NCBI GenBank assembly: GCA_964393845.1
Contig: CAYMUX010000001.1
Coordinates: 36,090-100,089, forward strand
Origin: UBA6902 sp964393845
GTDB lineage: Bacteria; Nitrospirota; Thermodesulfovibrionia; UBA6902
Direction of reading: 5' to 3'
Length of the DNA: 64,000 nucleotides
Shown: positions 29,284 through 37,806 of the stretch, piece by piece
How the letters are laid out: each line of letters begins with the position of its first letter
How positions within the stretch are numbered: the stretch's first letter is position 1
Notes under the pieces: model-generated
Database searches by the model: none
What the model saw: only the letters and a program-made list of their open reading frames with translations
Told to the model about the DNA's origin: nothing
Made by a program: the position numbers and the translations under genes

Positions 29284-31226
29284 AAAATAACTTTTTTACT
29301 TCAGGCCTGATATTTATTTTAATAATAATTTCTTTTACCGCTGCTGTTGCAGGGGACAAGAAATTTATCATACTCGGGATTGATGGTATGGATTACACCA
29401 TGTTGAGCGAGATGATAGAACGGGGTGAAATGCCCAATTTTGCAAAATTCAGGGAGTCAGGGGATTTTAAGCCGCTTTTAAGCAGCATCCCGCCACAAAG
29501 CCCGGTCGCCTGGTCGAATTTTATCACAGGGATGGACCCCGGCGGACATGGTATTTTTGATTTTATTCACAGAACGCCCGAAGATCTTCTTCCTTACCTT
29601 TCTACTTCAAAAACCGAATCACCGTCAAAAGTTCTTTCTATCGGGAAATACCGGATACCTTTAAAAAGCGAAGAGATAAAATTATTGAGAAAAGGGAAAC
29701 CTTTCTGGGATATTCTTGAAGAACACGGGGTCCCTACAACGATTATTTCAATTCCCGCGAATTTTCCGTCAATCAAAAGCGCCGGACGCTCTCTGTCCGG
29801 GATGGGAACACCGGATATCCTGGGCTCTTATGGCTCATTCACCTATTTAACATCGGACCCGAAGGACAGAGACAAAAAGGTAACCGGCGGCGTAATACAT
29901 TCAGTTGAAGTCAGAGACAATCAGGTCGATAGTTTTATTCCGGGACCGGCTAATACACTTGTCGAGGGCAGGCCTTCAACGCGAATTGACGTTAAGACGT
30001 ATATTGATCCGGAGAACAGTGTTGCAAAAATTGTGGTCAACGGTAACGATATCCTGTTATCCAAAGGGGAATGGAGCGAGTTTGTCCGGATCAAATTTGA
30101 GATGATACCCCATATAGTCAGTGTTTCAGGGATCGTCCGGTTTTATTTAAAAGAAGTCCATCCTTATTTTAAACTCTATATTTCCCCGGTCAATATTGAT
30201 CCCTCTGATCCTGCCATGCCGATTTCAAACCCCGAAGATTATGCAAAAGAATTATATAAGAACATCGGCTTTTTTTATACTCAGGGGATATCGGAAGATA
30301 CAAAGGCGCTTGATAACGGCATCTTGTCGGAGGATGAATTTCTGCAGCAGGCCCAGGTCGTGCTGAGAGACAGGCTGAAGATTCTTGATTATGAATTGAA
30401 GAGGTTTAAAAAGGGGCTGCTCTTTTTTTATATTTCTACTATAGATACGAGCAGTCACATGTTCTGGCGATATATTGCAAAGGACCATCCTGACTATAAC
30501 ACCGAGGAGTACAAAAAATACCGGAATGTCATGTATGACCTCTATAAGAGAATGGACGTTATTCTGGCCGATGTCCTTAAGCGCGTTGATGATAATACTG
30601 TTGTCATGATCATGTCGGACCACGGGTTCGCGGATTTTCAATGGCAGGTGAACATTAATTCATGGCTGGCAAAAGAAGGGTATATAGCAATGCTGCCCGA
30701 CTGGACGCCTGAACAGGAATATTTTGAATCAGTGAAATGGTCCGGGACAAAGGCGTATGCGCTCGGCATCAACGGATTATATATCAATCTCAGAGACCGG
30801 GAACTGCACGGCATAGTCGGCCCCGGCAGCGAATATAAAAATCTTGTCGATGAAATAGCTTCAAAACTGGAAGCGATGACAGACCCGAAAACCGGAAAGC
30901 GGGTCATAAGACAAGCGTTTAAAAAGGATGAGGCATATCATGGTTCCTCCATGGATAACGCTCCGGACATAGTCGTCGGTTTTTACCGCGGCTATCGTTC
31001 CTCTGATGAAAGCGCGCTCGGTCAGTTTTCCAGAGATATCATAATCGAAAATACAAGAAAATGGGGCAGTGATCATTGCATGGATTACCGCGAGGTCCCG
31101 GGGATTGTTCTTGTAAATAAAAAAATAACTCTGAAAGAACCGGAGCTTTATGATATTGCGCCCACAATTCTTAAAGAGTTCGGTATCGATCCTTTACCGG
31201 AAATGGTTGGGAAATCCATCTATTAG
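29280..31226 (+). CDS. Secreted alkaline phosphatase family protein, paralogue of upstream gene
   Basis: 648 aa with a cleavable signal peptide (cleavage probably after AVA near residue 24). Metal Asp35 in LGIDGMD, Ser74 in SPVAWSNFITG and SDHGF near 450 match the preceding gene throughout, including GPAN, SPVNIDP and DHCMDYREVPG stretches. It lacks the extra N-terminal helix and the YIGPGAG motif, so it is probably a soluble periplasmic partner of the membrane-bound copy. The ATG overlaps the upstream stop (ATGA), implying coupled synthesis. Neither copy carries the LGY tail, but the small protein that follows does. Confidence 0.83.
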   Translation: MKNNFFTSGLIFILIIISFTAAVAGDKKFIILGIDGMDYTMLSEMIERGEMPNFAKFRESGDFKPLLSSIPPQSPVAWSNFITGMDPGGHGIFDFIHRTPEDLLPYLSTSKTESPSKVLSIGKYRIPLKSEEIKLLRKGKPFWDILEEHGVPTTIISIPANFPSIKSAGRSLSGMGTPDILGSYGSFTYLTSDPKDRDKKVTGGVIHSVEVRDNQVDSFIPGPANTLVEGRPSTRIDVKTYIDPENSVAKIVVNGNDILLSKGEWSEFVRIKFEMIPHIVSVSGIVRFYLKEVHPYFKLYISPVNIDPSDPAMPISNPEDYAKELYKNIGFFYTQGISEDTKALDNGILSEDEFLQQAQVVLRDRLKILDYELKRFKKGLLFFYISTIDTSSHMFWRYIAKDHPDYNTEEYKKYRNVMYDLYKRMDVILADVLKRVDDNTVVMIMSDHGFADFQWQVNINSWLAKEGYIAMLPDWTPEQEYFESVKWSGTKAYALGINGLYINLRDRELHGIVGPGSEYKNLVDEIASKLEAMTDPKTGKRVIRQAFKKDEAYHGSSMDNAPDIVVGFYRGYRSSDESALGQFSRDIIIENTRKWGSDHCMDYREVPGIVLVNKKITLKEPELYDIAPTILKEFGIDPLPEMVGKSIY

Positions 31227-31242
31227 TTTGTGAGGAGGTCAT

Positions 31243-31434
31243 GTGTTTGGTCCAAAAATAAAACTCTCAAAAGATTTATATGAAAAGGTAAAACAGCTCG
31301 CTGAACTCTCCGGTTATTCATCCGTTGATGAATTTGTTGTGCATGTCCTGGAGAAAGAGATAACAAAGATCAATCAGGATGACGATGAAGAAAAAGTCAA
31401 AGAGCGTCTAAAAGGTCTGGGGTATATTTCATAA
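31243..31434 (+). CDS. Small ribbon-helix-helix-like protein with C-terminal LGY tail
   Basis: 63 aa, GTG start four bases after AGGAGG (31233-31238). The ATG at 31241 is out of frame and leads to a stop after six codons. Residues 4-42 (PKIKLSKDLYEKVKQLAE, then SVDEFVVHVLEKEI) fit a beta strand plus two helices as in Arc/CopG ribbon-helix-helix proteins. An acidic linker follows, and the protein ends RLKGLGYIS. That end matches the tails of five sulfatase-fold proteins in this window. It has no signal peptide or membrane helix. It could be a DNA-binding regulator, or a detached tail domain that docks to the same partner as the enzymes (inference). Confidence 0.75.
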   Translation: MFGPKIKLSKDLYEKVKQLAELSGYSSVDEFVVHVLEKEITKINQDDDEEKVKERLKGLGYIS

Positions 31435-31436
31435 TC

Positions 31437-32261
31437 ATGGCACTTATTTTTAATATTATTAACGGTATCTTCAGAGTACTGTTCTATCCCTTCGAGAATT
31501 TAAATCCGGCATGGGGAATGATATGGATATCTTCAGTGGCCGGTGTCCTAATGCTGATAATTTTCCGTTTTACATCAAACCAGGAGGGGATCAAAAAGTC
31601 GAAAGCAAAAGTAAGCGCCTATATACTTGAGATGCGGCTGTTCAACCATGATCTCGGGAAGATGCTTGCATCCCTTGGAAGGACCTTATGGGCAAACATG
31701 GTGTATCTTCGTTTCATGCTTGTCCCTCTCGGCTTTATTATTATTCCTGTGTTGATAGTTTTAATCCAAACAAGTTACCGATATGAAAACCGTCCTTTGC
31801 AGCCTGGTGAAGCGGTAATAGTCAAGGCCATATTGAAAAAGGATTTTTCCGTTGTCGATACCCCTGTAGAGTTAAAGGCCCCGGACGGGGTCGTTGTCGA
31901 GACGGGCGCATTAAGGATCGCATCTCTGAATGAAGTAGACTGGCGTATAAGTTCTCAGAAAGCAGGGAATTACGAACTTATCTTTCATGTAAATGGTAAG
32001 AAATACAGCAAGAGTCTTCATGCAGAAGAGGGACTGCCCGTTCTCAGTATAGAGAGGGCAGGTTCATCATTTGCTTCACTGCTTTTAAATCATTCCGAAC
32101 CGAGGCTTCAGGATGACTCTCCTTTTATTTCTTTACATGTTTCATATCCTGACAGGGCGTTAAAGATAATAGGATTTGAGCTCCATTGGATTATCTGGTT
32201 TTGTATCTTCTCGGTAATTTTCAGTTTTGCCTTTAAAGGTATTTTCAAGGTAGAACTGTAA
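31437..32261 (+). CDS. Three-TM membrane protein with periplasmic beta domain, possibly Oxa1/EMC3-like
   Basis: 274 aa. TM1 lies at about 26-48 (WGMIWISSVAGV), followed by a basic cytoplasmic helical hairpin of about 45 residues (KKSKAKVSAYILEMRLF). TM2 is near 95-113, a periplasmic beta-rich region runs from 118 to 240, and TM3 is near 247-268. The TM1 / charged hairpin / TM2 order resembles EMC3/TMCO1/YidC-type insertases with an inserted domain, but I cannot prove homology. The gene begins two bases after the RHH-like gene, so it belongs to the phosphodiesterase operon. A possible job is anchoring or inserting the enzymes encoded upstream (inference). Confidence 0.65.
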   Translation: MALIFNIINGIFRVLFYPFENLNPAWGMIWISSVAGVLMLIIFRFTSNQEGIKKSKAKVSAYILEMRLFNHDLGKMLASLGRTLWANMVYLRFMLVPLGFIIIPVLIVLIQTSYRYENRPLQPGEAVIVKAILKKDFSVVDTPVELKAPDGVVVETGALRIASLNEVDWRISSQKAGNYELIFHVNGKKYSKSLHAEEGLPVLSIERAGSSFASLLLNHSEPRLQDDSPFISLHVSYPDRALKIIGFELHWIIWFCIFSVIFSFAFKGIFKVEL

Positions 32262-32330
32262 GCTTTTGCGTTAATCTATCTAATTCGGTTTAAAGCAATC
32301 TTCATCAAAAAGGGCTCAGGCAAAAATATT

Positions 32331-33290
32331 ATGGACTTGTCGATTGTTGTTCCATTGTATAACGAATATGAAAGTGTCGGGGAGCTTTATTGGAAGATTA
32401 AATCCGAGCTTCAAAAGCTTTCTCTAACATATGAGATCATTTTTATAGATGACGGATCAACAGACGGGACATGGGACGTTGTTGAAAAATTGAAAGCTGA
32501 CAATCCCGAATTAAAGGGAATTAAATTCAGACACAATTGCGGCCAAACAAGCGCAATGGTGGCCGGATTTAATTATGCATCAGGCAAAATAATCGTCACG
32601 CTGGACGGAGACCTGCAGAACGACCCATCCGATATTTCCGTGTTACTGGAGAAAATAAAAGAAGGCTATGATATAGTGAGCGGCTGGCGCAGAGACAGGA
32701 AAGATCATTTTTCAAGGGTCTTGCCGTCAAGGATTGCTAATGCCTTTATCTCAGTAGCAACCGGGGTGAAATTGCATGATTACGGCTGCACTCTCAAGGC
32801 CTACCGCGCCGAATGTATCAAACAGCTCCATGCATACGGAGAGATGCACAGGTTTTTCCCGGCCCTTGCCAGTATGACCGGTGCAAGGGTCACCGAGATC
32901 CCTGTTAAACATCATACAAGGAAGCACGGCGAATCAAAATACGGATTTGAACGCATCTTCAAGGTGTTCAGCGATATTCTGGCCATGAGCCTGATTATCA
33001 GGTTTTCATCCACTCCGCTAAAGGGTTTTGTTTATTGCGCTATCCCGTTTCTGTTCCTGACATTTTGTTTTGGACTGATGGGATGTTTGGCTGTCCTTTT
33101 GGACTTTACCAAGGGGAAAGACACCATTTTTTTTATTGCAACTGCTTTGAGCGGGATGGGGGCCATACATCTTATTACACTCGGAGTTATAGGGGAACTG
33201 GTGGTCAGTACCAGCGACCTGACCCACACACAACTTCCTGAGACGACCAAGAAAACAATCACTATCGATGATGACCGCGAGACAAAATAA
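32331..33290 (+). CDS. GT2 polyprenyl-phosphate sugar synthase (GtrB/DPM-like)
   Basis: 319 aa. It has VVPLYNEYE at the start, IDDGSTDGTW near residue 45, TLDGDLQNDP near 90, the RHNCGQTSAM motif and two C-terminal membrane helices (about 230-255 and 265-290). All motifs expected for an active enzyme that loads a sugar onto undecaprenyl phosphate are present. Its 3' end overlaps the next gene, a related but degenerate GT2, by 23 bases. The tight overlap argues that the two proteins are made together and perhaps form a heteromer. GtrB-type enzymes are oligomeric, which makes this reasonable but unproven. Confidence 0.87.
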   Translation: MDLSIVVPLYNEYESVGELYWKIKSELQKLSLTYEIIFIDDGSTDGTWDVVEKLKADNPELKGIKFRHNCGQTSAMVAGFNYASGKIIVTLDGDLQNDPSDISVLLEKIKEGYDIVSGWRRDRKDHFSRVLPSRIANAFISVATGVKLHDYGCTLKAYRAECIKQLHAYGEMHRFFPALASMTGARVTEIPVKHHTRKHGESKYGFERIFKVFSDILAMSLIIRFSSTPLKGFVYCAIPFLFLTFCFGLMGCLAVLLDFTKGKDTIFFIATALSGMGAIHLITLGVIGELVVSTSDLTHTQLPETTKKTITIDDDRETK

Positions 33291-34239
33291 TTATACTTTA
33301 AAGTATTCGGTTATTTTTCTCCTCGAAGACCAGAATAAGGATGTCCTGCGTTTTATGAAGGATATGTATGATCTTTTTTCTTCAAGACCTGACTCATTTG
33401 AAATGATCATCATTGCAAACGGCACAGGAGGTTTTATAAGAAATATGCTGATGGGAGATCCCGTATTTGCCGGCAAGATCAAGGCCCTGGAAATGAGCAA
33501 TAAGGCATCTCAGGCCGTATGTCTTAAATCCATACTGAATGAGTGTAAAGGTGAATTCTTTGTAGTATCCGGTTCATATCAGCAATTAATGCCGGAATCA
33601 TATGGAAAACTTCTCGACAGCGTAGATGATGACACGGATATTGTAAGTCCATGGAGACAGCACAGGTTTGACCCTTCCATTTACAAGATGCAGTCAAGCG
33701 TATTTAATGCACTGGTAAGATGGATTACCGGATTTAATATGCATGATCTGAGTTGTAATGTGAGAATATTCCGGCGTGAGGTGCTTGAGCGAACTGATTT
33801 GTACGGTAATATGTACCGTTTTCTTCCCATCTTTTCAGCGCTGAAGGGATTCAAAAACAGGGAAGTTAAATGCGAGCATTTCAAGGAACACGGTGAGCCT
33901 CGTAAGGCCCGGGCAGGCTTTTATCATTTATCAATTTATTTAAGCAGGATAATCGATGTTTTTACCCTTTACTTCAATACATCTTTTACAAAGAAACCGT
34001 TGAGATTTTTCAGTTCCATAGGAATTGTTTCCATTGTGATAAGCATAGTCATTAATTGCATACTCTTTCTTCAAAAAATATTTTATGGCCAGAATATGGC
34101 GCTCCGCCCAATATTCATATTGGCTATTTTCCTGTTAGTCGTAGGGGTACAATCTGCCGGTATGGGTTTACTTGGAGAGATCATTGCATTTACACATGGA
34201 CGCCGCAAGAAGGAATATATCATAGAGAAGATAATATAG
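33268..34239 (+). CDS. Degenerate GT2 (GtrB-like pseudoenzyme)
   Basis: 323 aa, clearly homologous to the preceding gene: compare MHDLSCNVRIFRREVLERTDLYGNMYRFLP with the HDYGCTLKAYRAE... MHRFFP region there, plus two C-terminal membrane helices. The catalytic motifs are lost. IDDGSTDGT has become IANGTGGF, and LDGDLQNDP has become VSGSYQQLMP, so both Asp motifs are absent. Length and membrane anchor are intact and no stop or frameshift is present, so the gene is maintained. It probably acts as a regulatory or structural partner of the active paralogue, or binds the lipid carrier without catalysis (inference). Start ATGATG lies inside the upstream gene. Confidence 0.82.
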   Translation: MMTARQNNYTLKYSVIFLLEDQNKDVLRFMKDMYDLFSSRPDSFEMIIIANGTGGFIRNMLMGDPVFAGKIKALEMSNKASQAVCLKSILNECKGEFFVVSGSYQQLMPESYGKLLDSVDDDTDIVSPWRQHRFDPSIYKMQSSVFNALVRWITGFNMHDLSCNVRIFRREVLERTDLYGNMYRFLPIFSALKGFKNREVKCEHFKEHGEPRKARAGFYHLSIYLSRIIDVFTLYFNTSFTKKPLRFFSSIGIVSIVISIVINCILFLQKIFYGQNMALRPIFILAIFLLVVGVQSAGMGLLGEIIAFTHGRRKKEYIIEKII

Positions 34240-34276
34240 ACGACTGAGGACCCTGAAATAGTATCCTTTTATCATT

Positions 34277-35914
34277 ATGCTCAATTCTGAACAGACAAAT
34301 ATGAATTTGAAATATCATATGCTTTTTGCCTTCATATTAATATCGGCGGTTGCATTGAGGATTATTTATTACATGGGGCCCTCCGGTGCCGACGATATGA
34401 TCTACTTTTCCGTTGTGGAGAAATTATTATCAAATCAGGATGTAGGGACAGCCATAAGCTCGTCAACGCATTGGGGTGTAAGGCTTGGCATGGTCCTGCC
34501 TGTCTGGGCGGCTATGAAGGTATTCGGCATTTCGGAGTTTTCATCATATTTATTCCCGCTGATTACGTCGGCAGGCATATTGGTTTTTGTTTACATTGCA
34601 GGTTTGAGACTATTCAATCTTCCGGTGGCACTGTTGTCTTCACTGACTTTTGCCCTGCTGCCGCAAGATATATATTTGTCTACCGTTATGTATCCGGACG
34701 GGCCTGTCGTTCTTTTCAGTGCACTGTTTATTTACTTGTTCTATAAATTGTCGGGAAATAAAGAAGCAGATGTCAAACAATCAATAATTGCGGGGGTTAT
34801 TCTCGGTCTTGCTTATTTCATTCGTGAAACTGCTTTGATATTACTGATTACAATACCGATACTTTTTTTCCATGCGCCGAACAAGAAGCATTTTTTCAGG
34901 ACAGCGTTTTTTATTTTAACAGGTCTGTTGATTGCAATTGCTTTTGAGATGCTTGTTTTCTGGTTGCTGACCGGTGATCCCCTTACCAGGTGGGAAATCC
35001 TCCTGGGCAAAACAAAAGTCCTTGAACCGCGAGCGTTTACTGTTTACAGTCATGGCAATGTAAAGTCCGGAAGTTTGATAAGTAAATATTTGTTCGATCC
35101 GTTCTTTGTGATCTTCGCTACTCACTGGATATCTCCTCTGATGGTTATAGTAGCGGCTGGAGTTGTTATTCTACAGATGACCCGAAAAGAGAATTACAAG
35201 TTCTTCTCTTTGAAGAAAGGTCATTTTTTATGGCTGTTTATTTTAACGTTTATTACATTGGCTTTTTATTCTTTCGGGCCTATATATGGTTTTGCCGTGC
35301 CGTTAAAAAGGGACGTAAGATATTACCATACCATAACTCCACTGGCATCCTTGCTGTCGGGGGTTATTGTCTATGAATTCCTGGTCCAAAAAGGCGTCAA
35401 GAGACTTATAGGTTATTCAATGATACTCTTTTATATCCTTGCATCTTCCATTTGTTTAGGGAGCATAGTAAACAAGAATGTTCATGGCCTGGACCTGATT
35501 GAGGAATTTATTTCCCGAAATCCTGCGGAGAATTACATTATGCCGGTTATGTTGAAAAAGACGCTTCAATTCAAGAGGGGGGCTGATTTTGAGGATAATA
35601 AGATTATTACATATGATTACGACATTCGAAAAAAAATGGAACAGCAATTAAACACCCTCTTAATGGACGTCCGTAAAGAAGGCGCGGTCCAATATATTTT
35701 TGTCATCCCAAAGATACATGAAATCCAGACTAAATTTAGGAGACAAATTAACTGGCCTATGGAAAAAATGAGACTTGTTAATGTAATGACTACAGCTCCG
35801 GGCCTCAGCTGCCGGATTATAAAATCAAACGACGTATTATTTAAAGTAACGCCGGACGCGATCAAATCAAAGATATGCTATACCGCCGACGTTTATGTGT
35901 ACCAGCTTAGATGA
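34277..35914 (+). CDS. GT-C family glycosyltransferase, PMT/ArnT-like (GT39)
   Basis: 545 aa with about ten hydrophobic helices. The acidic DD of SGADDMIYF near residue 37, after the first helix, fits the catalytic position of GT39 enzymes, and LPQDIYLSTVMYPDGP near 130 is a conserved loop. The C-terminal ~130 residues are soluble. It would use the polyprenyl-linked sugar supplied by the GT2 encoded upstream and transfer it on the periplasmic side. The stop overlaps the next ATG (ATGA), coupling it to the polysaccharide deacetylase. The start ATG has no clear ribosome site, and ATG 34301 is an alternative. Confidence 0.82.
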   Translation: MLNSEQTNMNLKYHMLFAFILISAVALRIIYYMGPSGADDMIYFSVVEKLLSNQDVGTAISSSTHWGVRLGMVLPVWAAMKVFGISEFSSYLFPLITSAGILVFVYIAGLRLFNLPVALLSSLTFALLPQDIYLSTVMYPDGPVVLFSALFIYLFYKLSGNKEADVKQSIIAGVILGLAYFIRETALILLITIPILFFHAPNKKHFFRTAFFILTGLLIAIAFEMLVFWLLTGDPLTRWEILLGKTKVLEPRAFTVYSHGNVKSGSLISKYLFDPFFVIFATHWISPLMVIVAAGVVILQMTRKENYKFFSLKKGHFLWLFILTFITLAFYSFGPIYGFAVPLKRDVRYYHTITPLASLLSGVIVYEFLVQKGVKRLIGYSMILFYILASSICLGSIVNKNVHGLDLIEEFISRNPAENYIMPVMLKKTLQFKRGADFEDNKIITYDYDIRKKMEQQLNTLLMDVRKEGAVQYIFVIPKIHEIQTKFRRQINWPMEKMRLVNVMTTAPGLSCRIIKSNDVLFKVTPDAIKSKICYTADVYVYQLR

Positions 35915-36756
35915 GAGACTGGAATATCTCAAACTATCTGACAATCGATGTGGAAGATTACTATCATGTTTCAGCGTTTGAACGGGTAGTCGGACACAAG
36001 AATTGGGACAGCTATGATTCAAGGGTAGAGGTGAATACGAAAGTCATCCTTGATATTCTCGATTCTTTTGAGGTGAAGGCCACATTTTTTGTGCTCGGCT
36101 GGATTGCCCGGAGGTTTCCGAATTTAGTTAAGGATATTTACGGCAGGGGGCATGAAATAGGCTGTCACAGCTATTATCATCGTCTCATATACAACCTCTC
36201 TCCCGAAGAATTCATGAAGGACACAAAAAAAGCCAAGGATGTCCTGGAGCAGATTACCGGCAGACCGGTTTCAGGCTACCGGGCCCCGAGCTACTCTATC
36301 ATTAAGGAGACGTTGTGGGCGCTGGATATTCTGGAAGAACTTGGGTTTAAGTATGATTCAAGCATCTTCCCGATATTTCATGACCGCTACGGGATTTTTA
36401 ATTCGCCGAGATTTCAATATAAACTTCCTGACAATAACTTGATGGAATACCCCATTACTACCTCCGCTTTTTTAGGTCTGAAGATTCCGGTTTCAGGCGG
36501 CGGGTATTTTCGGCTGTTACCATACAATCTGACCAGAATGTTTTTAGGCAGGATAAATCAAAAAGAGAAGCAGCCATTTGTTTTTTACCTGCATCCCTGG
36601 GAAATAGACCCGGAGCAACCGAGGATAGACGGGTTGAGTGTCCTTTCGAAATTCAGACATTATAATAATCTCAATAGAGCTTCAGGGCGCTTCAAGAGAT
36701 TGCTTAAAGATTTTAAGTTTGCTCCCATTAATCACTCAATGAATAATTCAGTATAA
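35911..36756 (+). CDS. Polysaccharide deacetylase, DUF3473 / exosortase-locus type
   Basis: 281 aa NodB-domain deacetylase. Motif 1 is TIDVEDYYHVSAF, giving the catalytic Asp pair. Motif 2 is HEIGCHSYYH (metal His), and motif 3 is YRAPSYSI near 130. The C-terminal PFVFYLHPWEIDPEQP is the hallmark of the DUF3473 group found in exosortase (XrtA)-associated EPS loci. There is no signal peptide, so it probably works in the cytoplasm on precursor sugars. It is followed directly by a FemAB-like gene, the same order as in exosortase-type loci. Function in N-deacetylation is well supported; the substrate is unknown. Confidence 0.87.
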   Translation: MRDWNISNYLTIDVEDYYHVSAFERVVGHKNWDSYDSRVEVNTKVILDILDSFEVKATFFVLGWIARRFPNLVKDIYGRGHEIGCHSYYHRLIYNLSPEEFMKDTKKAKDVLEQITGRPVSGYRAPSYSIIKETLWALDILEELGFKYDSSIFPIFHDRYGIFNSPRFQYKLPDNNLMEYPITTSAFLGLKIPVSGGGYFRLLPYNLTRMFLGRINQKEKQPFVFYLHPWEIDPEQPRIDGLSVLSKFRHYNNLNRASGRFKRLLKDFKFAPINHSMNNSV

Positions 36757-37806
36757 ATGATTATTAGATTGGCCAATGAGGAAGATAAAAATAATTGGGA
36801 TGAGTATGTTTACAGCCATCCTGACGCATCCCCCTGTCATCTCTATGCATGGAGAATGACGGTTGAGAATGCTTATGGCCACAGGGCTTATTATCTGCTG
36901 GCGGAAGAGGGCGGTCAGATAACGGGTGTATTACCGTTAATTTATTTAAAACTGCCTTTTATTTCCGGACAGCTTGTTTCTTTGCCGTTTTGTGATGCAG
37001 GCGATTCATTAACCAGAGATGAATACACAAAGGAAAAACTGATACTGGAAGCAGTTTCTTTGGCCCAAAAATTGAAAGCGAAATATATTGAGCTGAGAAG
37101 CAGGGTTTATACATCGTCTTTTGAGTATTTAAAATTTCCGGTAAGCATACAATCACACAAGGTAAGAATGGTTCTGGAACTTCCTCAATCGTCCGATCTA
37201 TTATGGGATAGTTTCAAATCGAAACTGCGAAGCCAACTCAGAAAGGCTGAAAAAAATAGTTTAGAATTCAAATGGGGTTCTCTTGATAATCTTGAGGACT
37301 TCTATGTTGTATTCAGCCGGAACATGAGGGACCTCGGTTCGCCGGTCCATTCAAGGGAATGGTTTTATGCTGTTTTGACGTATTACGGAAAAAATATTCG
37401 GATGGGTTTGATTTATTACAATAGACAGCTGATCGGAGTCGGCATCATATTAATTATGAATAATATGATTTCAATTCCCTGGGCATCAACATTGCGGGAC
37501 TGCAATAAACTTTCTCCGAATATGCTTCTTTACTGGAATTTCCTGAAATTTGCTTCCGACAGCGGTTATGCAATATTTGATTTCGGACGTTCTACCCCGA
37601 ATGAGGGCACTTATCAGTTCAAGGCTCAATGGGGCGCAAAACCGGTCCCTCTCCACTGGCATTACATATTAATAAATAATAAGGAGCTGAACTTTGATAC
37701 GCACAGTTCTGCAAAAAGAGAAAAGATAGCGCGTCTGTGGCAAAGTCTCCCGCTTAAAATGGCTAATTATATAGGGCCGGCTATAAGGAAACACATAAGT
37801 TTATGA
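36757..37806 (+). CDS. FemAB-like GNAT protein, exosortase-locus type
   Basis: 349 aa. The N-terminal WDEYVYSHPDASPCHLYAW and the later half (GRSTPNEGTYQFKAQWG) resemble FemAB/GNAT-superfamily acyl or aminoacyl transferases, close to the group annotated as PEP-CTERM/XrtA-associated FemAB. FemAB proteins transfer an aminoacyl or acyl group to an amine, which the adjacent deacetylase could expose on a sugar (inference). The ATG follows the deacetylase stop with no gap, and its own stop overlaps the next ATG. It has no membrane segment. Confidence 0.83.
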   Translation: MIIRLANEEDKNNWDEYVYSHPDASPCHLYAWRMTVENAYGHRAYYLLAEEGGQITGVLPLIYLKLPFISGQLVSLPFCDAGDSLTRDEYTKEKLILEAVSLAQKLKAKYIELRSRVYTSSFEYLKFPVSIQSHKVRMVLELPQSSDLLWDSFKSKLRSQLRKAEKNSLEFKWGSLDNLEDFYVVFSRNMRDLGSPVHSREWFYAVLTYYGKNIRMGLIYYNRQLIGVGIILIMNNMISIPWASTLRDCNKLSPNMLLYWNFLKFASDSGYAIFDFGRSTPNEGTYQFKAQWGAKPVPLHWHYILINNKELNFDTHSSAKREKIARLWQSLPLKMANYIGPAIRKHISL

